A DNA stretch of 43,557 nucleotides from Phycisphaerales bacterium (lineage in GTDB: Bacteria; Planctomycetota; Phycisphaerae; Phycisphaerales; SM1A02). Location: positions 3,288,941 to 3,332,497 of the forward strand of contig CP070772.1 in NCBI GenBank assembly GCA_020345805.1. Direction: 5' to 3'. The notes below the pieces were generated by a model. That model ran no database searches. It saw nothing but the letters and a program-made list of their open reading frames with translations, and had not been told where the DNA came from. Shown here piece by piece: positions 22,802 through 30,491 of this stretch (position 1 is its first letter; every line of letters starts with the position of its first letter). Position numbers and translations under genes: made by a program.

Positions 22802-25270
22802 ATGCTACACTTACTTCCCGTGAGAACCGTTCACCTGCTGTTTGGGGTGTTGATCTGGCTGGCCGCGGCGTTTGGAGCGACCCCCGCGGCGGGCGATGAC
22901 GTCGACGTTCGCCTGGACACCTTCGGGGTCGGATCCTACTTCCGTCCCGGCGAGTTCACCGCCATCCGGCTCGGCCTGACGAGCAATCTCGACGAGCCGA
23001 CCGCAGTCTGGGTGCAGTGGGACCTTCCCAACGCCGACGGCGACACGGCCGAGTACGGCCGATCGCTGACTCTCACCCCGGGGCGCGAATCGCTGGTGTG
23101 GCTGTACGCCACCGTTCCGCCCAAGGCGGAGACCGGATCCGTCTGGCAGGTGCGGGTATTTGAGGAACGGGACGGCAATCCCGGCGGCGATCTGGGCGGC
23201 TCCATCATCAGCCCCGCCGATGCCAATTCCCAGAGCATCGAGCAGACCTCCGGGATGATCGGCCTCATCGGCAACTCGGACATGAAACTCGACTCACTGG
23301 GCGCTTCCAGCGCCGGGCCGGAGGTCCGCCCGCCGGGGGCTCATGAGAACACGCGGCTCGTGCGAGGCATCAGCCCGCGCGATCTGCCGGACCGTTGGGA
23401 GGGTTTGCGAGGGTTTGAGGCGATCGCCTGGGGCGACGCCCGTCGCAATCGACCGGAGGATATCACCACCGACCAGGCACGGGCGCTGACGGAGTACGTG
23501 CGCCGGGGCGGACACCTGATCATCTCGCTTCCATCGGCGGGTAATCCCTGGCAGTTGGGCACACCGGGCAAGCTCGAGCCGGACCTGGAGAGGCTGCTTC
23601 CCACCCTCGCCCCCCGACGAGCTGAGGACGTGCCGGTCAATACGCTGCTGCCCGTGCTTTCCAAGGCCGATCGAACGGCGGGCAACCCGATGTTCGCGAT
23701 CCGGGTGTTCAAGGATCTCGATGGCGAATTCGACGCCATCGACAACCATTACGAACCGCTGATCGCGCTTCCCGGCGGCCGGGTTGTGGTTATTCAGCGA
23801 ACTTATGGCTTCGGCCGGATCACTCTCGTCGGCATCGACCTTTCCAGCGGGACACTGCGGGCTCTCGCCCTGCCGGAGGGCGATGTGTTCTGGAACCGGA
23901 TCCTTGGCCGGCGTGCTGATACCCCCACCAGCAGCACGATCAGCCAACTGCAGGCCGCGAATCGAATTCCCACCAGCGGCCGACCCGCGGAAACCAGTCT
24001 CGGCGGCGACAAGCTCATCACGGACCAGATAAACATGTCCCAGAGCGCCGCGGCCGGCCTGCTCCTGGCCCTGCTGCTGTTTGCCCTCTACTGGGTGATC
24101 GCGGGACCGGGTGGTTTCGCCGTGTTGAAACAGTACCGCCAGACGAAACACGCCTGGCTAGCCTTCGCGGCCACGGCGGCGGTGTTCACCACGGTCGCCT
24201 GGCTGGCGGTGGGTCTGCTGCGGCCTCGTTCCGTGGCGGTCCGGCATGTCACATTCCTGGATTATCTGGCCCGGCCCGACGGCGATCGCGGCGAAAACGA
24301 CCCGCAATACCAGCGGGCCGCCAGCTTCTTCTCGCTCTATTTGCCCTCCTACGTTGACACGGAGGTTGCCCTGGACTCGGAGGAGGGGCAGCGCGATTTG
24401 CTGGCGACCTGGGCTCCGCCTCTGGCCTTCCCCCAGCCGTTCCCCAATGTGGACCGCTATCGGATCGACGTGGGGCGAAGCCCGGCTTCCTATCGGGTCC
24501 CCGCTCGCGCCACCGCGACCCAGATGTACGCACATTGGTTCGGCGGGCTTTCCCGGGACTGGGGAGGAATGCTGTTCTCCGATCCGGAAGATCCGATCCG
24601 CGTGGTGATGCAGGGCGACCGGGAGAGCCTCGCCGGCAGGGTCATACATGACCTGCCCGGGACGCTCGAAGACATCACCATCATCTGGGTGGGCAATCAG
24701 CGGCTCCTGATGCGCCGCCATGAGACCGGCAGGGATGCCCTGCCGGTCGTCGAATACACCCAACGGGGGAGAATGCTCAACATCGGCCGGACATTCGGGC
24801 TGCGCAACCTCGAGCCGGGAACGCCGCTGGACCTTGGCCCGCTGGACTATACCGGTCGGTCATCAATACTGGACGAGAATATCAGGATCAAATACGTCGA
24901 CCCCTACGCCGACAAGTACTATGGAGCAACTACGGGATCGCTCTCCGCTCAGGACGAGCGCAACTACATGGAGATGCTGGGCATCTTCCAGCAGCTCACT
25001 CCCCCGGAGTATTTCCTGCAGCGCGGCCAGGAGAACCCCCGCGGAAGCATCAGCGCCCGGCGTTATCTGGGCCGCGAACTGGATCTCTCGGCCTGGTTCA
25101 GCCGCCCCTGCCTCATTATCATCGGGTATTTGAGGGACTCGGATCTGCCCATCCCCCTGACCGTCAACGGCGAGCCTCCTCGCACCACCGATTCCCTGAC
25201 CGTGGTGCGCTGGATCTACCCCCTTCCGCTGAATGAGGACATCGCTTTCCGCAAGCCGGAGGGAGGATAA
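22802..25270 (+). CDS. large membrane protein with GATase-like extracytoplasmic domain
   Basis: The 822-residue protein has a signal peptide (VHLLFGVLIWLAAAFGATPA), an N-terminal beta-rich domain, a class I glutamine-amidotransferase-like Rossmann region (GFEAIAWGDAR ... ALTEYVRRGGHLIISLPS) without the catalytic Cys triad, two membrane helices (GLLLALLLFALYWVIAGPGG and WLAFAATAAVFTTVAWLAVG) and a long C-terminal domain. The YWVIAGPGGFAVLKQYRQ block resembles a motif found in membrane proteins encoded beside ABC exporters. ATG 22802 is used; GTG 22820 is nearly as good. The ABC ATPase follows by 67 bases and is probably co-expressed. Confidence 0.75.
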   Translation: MLHLLPVRTVHLLFGVLIWLAAAFGATPAAGDDVDVRLDTFGVGSYFRPGEFTAIRLGLTSNLDEPTAVWVQWDLPNADGDTAEYGRSLTLTPGRESLVWLYATVPPKAETGSVWQVRVFEERDGNPGGDLGGSIISPADANSQSIEQTSGMIGLIGNSDMKLDSLGASSAGPEVRPPGAHENTRLVRGISPRDLPDRWEGLRGFEAIAWGDARRNRPEDITTDQARALTEYVRRGGHLIISLPSAGNPWQLGTPGKLEPDLERLLPTLAPRRAEDVPVNTLLPVLSKADRTAGNPMFAIRVFKDLDGEFDAIDNHYEPLIALPGGRVVVIQRTYGFGRITLVGIDLSSGTLRALALPEGDVFWNRILGRRADTPTSSTISQLQAANRIPTSGRPAETSLGGDKLITDQINMSQSAAAGLLLALLLFALYWVIAGPGGFAVLKQYRQTKHAWLAFAATAAVFTTVAWLAVGLLRPRSVAVRHVTFLDYLARPDGDRGENDPQYQRAASFFSLYLPSYVDTEVALDSEEGQRDLLATWAPPLAFPQPFPNVDRYRIDVGRSPASYRVPARATATQMYAHWFGGLSRDWGGMLFSDPEDPIRVVMQGDRESLAGRVIHDLPGTLEDITIIWVGNQRLLMRRHETGRDALPVVEYTQRGRMLNIGRTFGLRNLEPGTPLDLGPLDYTGRSSILDENIRIKYVDPYADKYYGATTGSLSAQDERNYMEMLGIFQQLTPPEYFLQRGQENPRGSISARRYLGRELDLSAWFSRPCLIIIGYLRDSDLPIPLTVNGEPPRTTDSLTVVRWIYPLPLNEDIAFRKPEGG

Positions 25271-25337
25271 CCGAACAACTGACGTACCTGGAGCGTCTGA
25301 ATGAGGAAGCCGGCCGCCATCGGCCAGAGGAATTGAG

Positions 25338-26285
25338 ATGGCCATGATCGAGACGATCAACCTCACCAAGAAGTACGGTGAGCTGGTCGCATTGAACAAC
25401 CTGAATCTCTCGATCGACGAAGGTGACACCTTCGGCTTCATCGGTCCCAATGGGGCGGGCAAGACCACCACCATCAAGATCCTCGCCACCCTCCTCAAGC
25501 CCACCTGGGGCGAGGCCCGCATCGACGGCAAGGTCATCGGATACCAGAATCCTCAGATCAGGCCCGTCATCGGTTACGTTCCCGACTTCATGGGCGCATA
25601 CGAGGACATGGTCGTTAGCGAGTACCTGGAGTTCTTCGCCGCCTGCTACAACATCCATGGAAAGCAGCGGCAGCGCGTGGTCCGTGACGTGCTGGAGCTG
25701 ACGGACCTGAGCTACAAGTCCAACTCCGAAGTCAACGGCCTTTCCCGCGGAATGAGCCAGCGACTGTCCATCGCACGCGTTCTCCTGCACGATCCGAAAG
25801 TGCTGCTGCTGGACGAGCCCGCATCCGGCCTGGACCCCCGGGCCCGCATCGAGATACGCGAGCTCCTCAAAGAGCTCAGGCGGATGGGCAAGACCATCAT
25901 CATCAGCTCGCACATCCTCCATGAACTGTCGGAACTGTGTAACAGCGTGGGAATCATCGAGCAGGGCAAGCTGATCTTCTCCGGACCGGTGACCGAGGTC
26001 ATGGCCAAGGCCTCCATGGGCCTGGTCGTGCACATCGTGGTGGAGGAGCGCTTCGACAAGGCGGCCGAACTGCTTTCGCAGGTCAAGGGCATCACCCACG
26101 TGGACGTGACCCAACACAACGGCCAGCCGCGCATCGATGTCACCATCGACCCCGAAAGCGGCCTGTCCGTCTCGGAACTGCCCAACCGCCTCATCACCCA
26201 GGGCTTCCGCCTCACCTCCATGCAGCAGGAGCAGGTGAACCTCGAAACGGCCTTCATGCGCCTCACCAAGGGACTCGTATCGTAG
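25338..26285 (+). CDS. ABC transporter ATP-binding protein (NatA/CcmA type)
   Basis: All nucleotide-binding motifs are present: Walker A GPNGAGKTT (36-44), signature LSRGMSQRLSIAR, Walker B VLLLDEPASGLDP and the switch His in ISSHILHEL. The C-terminal 75 residues form the extra domain seen in exporter ATPases of the NatA/GldA group. AGAGGAATTGAG precedes the ATG at 25338. A matching permease is not found on either side: the gene before it encodes the GATase-like membrane protein and the genes after it run the other way. Either that membrane protein acts with it, or the permease lies elsewhere. Confidence 0.93.
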   Translation: MAMIETINLTKKYGELVALNNLNLSIDEGDTFGFIGPNGAGKTTTIKILATLLKPTWGEARIDGKVIGYQNPQIRPVIGYVPDFMGAYEDMVVSEYLEFFAACYNIHGKQRQRVVRDVLELTDLSYKSNSEVNGLSRGMSQRLSIARVLLHDPKVLLLDEPASGLDPRARIEIRELLKELRRMGKTIIISSHILHELSELCNSVGIIEQGKLIFSGPVTEVMAKASMGLVVHIVVEERFDKAAELLSQVKGITHVDVTQHNGQPRIDVTIDPESGLSVSELPNRLITQGFRLTSMQQEQVNLETAFMRLTKGLVS

Positions 26286-26375
26286 CGGACGGCATCGCGG
26301 CAGGCTCAGATCGGACGCGTCCGTCGCGGCGAGCCCGCCGGATCCCATGACGCAGCGTCATCGCCCGGTCAGCCA

Positions 26376-27134
26376 TTATGCCGCGGCCCCCCCGCCCCGG
26401 TTGCCCAATCGGCGGACAGGAAGGGGGATCAGCATCGGAGTCTCTCGCCGGTAGGCGCGGTAGGTATCGCCGAACTCCGCGATCAGATCGCGCTCCTCCA
26501 GCACCGAGCCGATCACCACCCAGATCGTCCAGGTGATGTTGAACAGCAACCGGTCGGCAGTGACGTACGGGCACGACCAGATCAGCAGCAGCATGAACAG
26601 GTACAGCGGGTGCCGCACCCAGCGGTACGGCCCTCGAACGGTGAAGGGGATCGACGACGGTTCCCGGCCCCGCAGGTGAGCCCTGATCGGCCCCAGTCCG
26701 AGCATGTCCGCTTTGAGGGCGATTAGTCCCCATGCCATGCCCGCAACCGCCAGGATAAAGACGGCACGCAGCAGCCAGCGGGCCACGCCTTCGATCTCCA
26801 CGATCACGCGCGTCGACTCCTGCCAGAAAACGAGCAGCAGGAGCAGGGCCGCCGCCGAGGCGATCGTATAGAAAGCGCTCTGGTAATGCGGCGGAAGGAA
26901 CCTTCCCGCCCATCGGCGAAACGGCCGTCGAATCATGCCGCTGTGCTGAACGAAGAACAGGAGGCAGAGGCATGCGTCCAGACCCAGCGCCGCGCCGTCA
27001 GCGAGAGACAGATCAACAAGGTTCAGCGAGCCCAGGTAGAAGAACCACCCGAGCAGGAGCAGCGAACCCCATCCCAGAACGCCGGCCAGGGCGAGCATTA
27101 GGTAATCACCGAGTCGGCGGGAAGACGTCGTCAT
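26376..27134 (-). CDS. ICMT-family membrane methyltransferase, MddA-like
   Basis: The 252-residue protein has five or six membrane helices and the C-terminal SAM-binding signature of the isoprenylcysteine carboxyl methyltransferase superfamily: VRGPYRWVRHPLYLFML and VLEERDLIAEFGDTYRAYRR, followed by TPMLIPLP. Length and the QHSGMIRRPFRRW block near the middle are close to methanethiol S-methyltransferase (MddA), which makes dimethyl sulfide from methanethiol and SAM. NnrU-like or lipid methyltransferases are alternatives. I used the ATG at 27134 because the helices follow directly; an in-frame start at 27185 would add 17 residues. It is divergent from the next gene. Confidence 0.75.
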   Translation of the reverse strand: MTTSSRRLGDYLMLALAGVLGWGSLLLLGWFFYLGSLNLVDLSLADGAALGLDACLCLLFFVQHSGMIRRPFRRWAGRFLPPHYQSAFYTIASAAALLLLLVFWQESTRVIVEIEGVARWLLRAVFILAVAGMAWGLIALKADMLGLGPIRAHLRGREPSSIPFTVRGPYRWVRHPLYLFMLLLIWSCPYVTADRLLFNITWTIWVVIGSVLEERDLIAEFGDTYRAYRRETPMLIPLPVRRLGNRGGGAAA

Positions 27135-27320
27135 TGGATGATTCACCGGTAACTTGCGGGCCCACTGGTCGACCGCTATCGGCACTTCGCAATGGGTCTC
27201 GATAAAGTCGGAGCCGGGAATGGCGATCCCCTCGGCTCCAGGACATCGCGCCCCCGACGTCGCGTCGGTTCAGCGCACTCGGCAATCACGCTGCAGCCGA
27301 CCCATCCTCAGAGCCGATTC

Positions 27321-28058
27321 ATGGATGTGAATTGCCGGCGGAAGATTCATCAAGACCTTGTGACAGTGTTCGCGGCCATCGCGGCAATCGACCTGCTGTT
27401 CATCGCCGTGGAAGCGTTTCGCGGCCTCGGCATCGAGATTCCCTTTGAGGGGTTGCAGGCTCAGTTGAGTCTGCGCGATGAGGGCACGCTGGCCACCTGG
27501 TATTCCAGCGCGCTCCTGCTGGCGGCGGGCTTCGTCGCTCTTCTCAATGCCCGCTATGTCGCCCCGAACTCGGCCAAGCCACGCACGCAGACCATCGGCT
27601 GGGCGATCCTGGCCCTGGTGCTGATCGGCCTGTCGGCGGACGAGATCTGCCAGGTCCATGAATGGATCGGCGGCGCGCTGAACCGGCAACTGGCCGTATC
27701 GGCGGGTACCGCCGAATCGAAACCGCTGCCTGCCTCCACCGCCTGGCTGCTGGCACTCTGTCCTGTGATTGCCGGCGTTGCGGTTTTCATGCTCCTGTTC
27801 TTCTGGCGCGGACTGGGCCAGTGCAGAGCGTCACGACGCCTGGCGTTTCTGGGGCTCGCCTGCTGGGTGGCGGTGATCGTGGCGGAGTTCGTCGAAGGGC
27901 GGGCGAGCTCTGCCGGCGCGGACCGCGGTTTCCAACCGGCGATCGAGGAGGGAATGGAGATCATCGGCACCACGCTGTTGCTGATCGCGTTCACCCGGTT
28001 CTTCCGGGCAGAATGGACGAAGCTGGAGGTAGCGGCCGGTAAGACCGGTGGCCGCTGA
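27321..28058 (+). CDS. polytopic membrane protein with acidic/His motifs
   Basis: The 245-residue product has about six membrane helices and no domain I can name. Striking polar residues sit at helix ends: SADEICQVHEWIG (around 98-110), AEFVEG and IEEGMEIIGTTLL, giving Asp, Glu and His groups that could bind a metal or carry protons. The ATG at 27321 is used because the sequence before it is not hydrophobic and not protein-like. The gene lies 81 bases before nadK on the same strand and may share its transcript. Confidence 0.65.
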   Translation: MDVNCRRKIHQDLVTVFAAIAAIDLLFIAVEAFRGLGIEIPFEGLQAQLSLRDEGTLATWYSSALLLAAGFVALLNARYVAPNSAKPRTQTIGWAILALVLIGLSADEICQVHEWIGGALNRQLAVSAGTAESKPLPASTAWLLALCPVIAGVAVFMLLFFWRGLGQCRASRRLAFLGLACWVAVIVAEFVEGRASSAGADRGFQPAIEEGMEIIGTTLLLIAFTRFFRAEWTKLEVAAGKTGGR

Positions 28059-28139
28059 TTGGCCGCCTGGGCGATGCCGCGGTCGCTCCCGTCCCGGGCC
28101 GCCTTGGCTCGGCGGCGGTTTCGACTACAATCTCGCTTC

Positions 28140-29000
28140 ATGTCCCGTCCACACGTCGTGCTTCTGGCCAATCATGAGCGGCCCGAGATCCGCCGGGTGG
28201 TCGATGAGATGCGCCCCGACATCGCACGCTTCGCCGACATCGAGGCCGAACTGGAAGCAGACGGCGATCCGCTGCCGGAGAATCTGAACGCGGACCTCGC
28301 CATCGCGGTGGGCGGGGACGGGACGCTCATCAGCCAGGCCCGGCGGGTGGTCGATCGCGGCCTGCCCCTGGTGGGGGTCAACTTCGGCCGCCTGGGGTTC
28401 CTTGCCGAATACGACGTACAGAGCCTTATCCAGCACGCGGACGTGGTGTTCGGCGAACACCCGCCCATCCACGAGCACATGATGCTCAAGGCGACGGTGC
28501 TCGACCACGGGAGATCGGTGGTCACCGACGGCATCTCGCTCAACGATTGCGTGGTCACCGCCGGCCATGCTTTCCGCTTGATCGAGCTGGGCTTGTCAGT
28601 CGATGGCGCGGAAGGCCCCCCGCTCCGGGGCGACGGCGTGATCGTCTCCACCCCCGTGGGATCGACGGCCTACAACGTCTCGGCGGGCGGGCCGATCGTC
28701 CACCCCACGCAGGAAGCGATCATCATCACGCCCCTGGCCGCCTACAGCCTCGCCTTCCGTCCCATCGTGCTTTGCCCCGACAGCGAACTGCGGATCGACA
28801 TACGCCTCGCCAATGAGGGAACCACACTCGTGATGGACGGGCAGGTGTCCGTGCCGCTTCGGGCCGGGCAGAGCATCCTGCTGAAGCAGTACGAGCGGAA
28901 GGTGCGGTTCGTCTCCAATCCTTCGACGACCTTCTGGGGCATACTTCAGGAGAAGCTCAACTGGGCGTCCCCGCCGATGTACTGCCAGCGCAACGAATGA
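28140..29000 (+). CDS. nadK: NAD kinase
   Basis: NAD kinase phosphorylates NAD+ to NADP+. The 286-residue product has the GGDGT motif (58-62), GVNFGRLGFLAE, SLNDCVVTAG (the NE/D region), STPVGSTAYNVSAGGPIV and VLCPDSELRI, in family order. The ATG at 28140 gives a normal length; the frame is open upstream, but that part would overlap the preceding gene and is Arg/Pro-rich. serS starts 78 bases later. Confidence 0.95.
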   Translation: MSRPHVVLLANHERPEIRRVVDEMRPDIARFADIEAELEADGDPLPENLNADLAIAVGGDGTLISQARRVVDRGLPLVGVNFGRLGFLAEYDVQSLIQHADVVFGEHPPIHEHMMLKATVLDHGRSVVTDGISLNDCVVTAGHAFRLIELGLSVDGAEGPPLRGDGVIVSTPVGSTAYNVSAGGPIVHPTQEAIIITPLAAYSLAFRPIVLCPDSELRIDIRLANEGTTLVMDGQVSVPLRAGQSILLKQYERKVRFVSNPSTTFWGILQEKLNWASPPMYCQRNE

Positions 29001-29078
29001 CCGCCCGCCCCCCGGACTTGCCTCTCCTGCTCCTCGCCCTGTTTCCCCCGTATCTCCGCATCCGGCTAAGACCCGCCC

Positions 29079-30476
29079 ATGATCGATCTGAAGCAGTTCC
29101 GAGCCGATCCCGAGCGCTTCCGCCAGGGCGCTCGCGATAAGAACATGGAAGTCGACATCGACCGGTTGCTGGAGCTGGACGAACAGCGACGGGCGCTGAT
29201 GGCCAAACAGGAATCCACCCGCGCCGAACAGAACCGGATCAGCAAGGAGATCGGCCCCCAGATCGGCAAGCTCAAGGGGCAGTTGAAGAAGGCCGCAGAC
29301 GATGATCGCGCCGAGATTGAAGCGCAGATCGCCGAGCTCGAGCAGCGCCCCGTTGCCCTGAAGGCGACAATTCAGAAATGCGATCAAGACCTTGCGGAGA
29401 TCAAGCCGGAGTTCGACGCGCTCTTGCTGAAAGTCCCCCAGCCGCCGGATCCGGATGTGCCCAAAGGAGTTTCGGAAGAGGACAACGTCGAGAAAAGCCG
29501 GTGGAATCCGGATTGGTACGACACCGACAAGCCCTTCGCGGAGAACAAGGGCTTTGTGCCCAAGTCCCACATCGATCTCATGCAGGCACACGGCATGGTG
29601 GATTTCGAGCGTGCCGTCAAGATGGCCGGCACCCGCCATTACGCCCTCGCCGCCGACGGCATGCGACTCCACCAGGCCGTCCTCAACTGGTCCTTCGACG
29701 AGATCACCTCCAAACACGGCTTCCGGCCGATGTCCGTGCCGGTCATCGTCCGCGAGGAGTGCATGGTCGGCACCGCGTTCTTCCCCTCCGGACGAGATCA
29801 GGCGTATCACATTGAAGAGTCCAGTCGCGGCGCGGGACACGACCTGTTTCTTACCGGCACCGGCGAGGTCGGCCTCATGGGCCTGCATGCCGATGAGATC
29901 CTCGACGCCGATCAACTGCCCTTGCAGTACGCCACCATCTCCACCTGCTTCCGCCGCGAAGCGGGCGCAGCGGGCAAGGACACCGCCGGCCTCTACCGCA
30001 TCCACCAGTTCGACAAGGTCGAGCAGGTGGTGATCTGCAAGGCCGATGAGCAGGAAAGCCGCGCGTGGCATGACAGGATGATCGCCATCGTGGAGGACAT
30101 CCTGAAGCAGCTCGACCTGCCCTACCGCCTGCTTCAATGCTGTACGGGCGATCTTGGCCCCAAGAACGCGGACATGATCGACATCGAGTGCTGGATGCCC
30201 TCACGCGGCGAGACGGATGAGCACGGCAACCCGCGCGGCGCCTACGGCGAAACCCATTCCGCCTCACGCCTCTACGACTACCAGTGCCGGCGCTTGAACC
30301 TGCGCTACCGCGGCGAAGACAAGAAGACCGTCTTCTGCCACAGCCTCAACAACACCGTCGTGGCTTCCCCGCGCATACTCATCCCGATCATCGAGATGTG
30401 CCAGAACGAAGACGGTTCGATCACCATCCCCGAAGTCCTGCGTCCCTACATGAACGGACGGGAGCGCATCGGATGA
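29079..30476 (+). CDS. serS: seryl-tRNA synthetase
   Basis: This class II synthetase charges tRNA-Ser (one such tRNA is at 11793-11883). The N-terminal long antiparallel coiled coil spans about 25-110 (LLELDEQRRALMAKQEST ... IAELEQRP). The catalytic core has LTGTGEVGLMG, motif 2 in STCFRREAGAAGKDTAGLYR, YDYQCRRLNLRY and a motif 3 region NNTVVASPRILIPIIE with its conserved Arg. In most bacteria that last block reads NGSGLAVGRTL; here VASPRIL replaces it, a variant also seen in some lineages. 465 residues is slightly long. No strong ribosome site precedes the ATG. Confidence 0.95.
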   Translation: MIDLKQFRADPERFRQGARDKNMEVDIDRLLELDEQRRALMAKQESTRAEQNRISKEIGPQIGKLKGQLKKAADDDRAEIEAQIAELEQRPVALKATIQKCDQDLAEIKPEFDALLLKVPQPPDPDVPKGVSEEDNVEKSRWNPDWYDTDKPFAENKGFVPKSHIDLMQAHGMVDFERAVKMAGTRHYALAADGMRLHQAVLNWSFDEITSKHGFRPMSVPVIVREECMVGTAFFPSGRDQAYHIEESSRGAGHDLFLTGTGEVGLMGLHADEILDADQLPLQYATISTCFRREAGAAGKDTAGLYRIHQFDKVEQVVICKADEQESRAWHDRMIAIVEDILKQLDLPYRLLQCCTGDLGPKNADMIDIECWMPSRGETDEHGNPRGAYGETHSASRLYDYQCRRLNLRYRGEDKKTVFCHSLNNTVVASPRILIPIIEMCQNEDGSITIPEVLRPYMNGRERIG

Positions 30477-30491
30477 TTTGGATCTGTGGTC

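Noticed and set aside
28596..30137. Minus-strand open frame of 513 codons opposite nadK and serS
   Set aside because: Antisense to two certain housekeeping genes; Val/Leu/Gly-rich pattern typical of the complementary frame.
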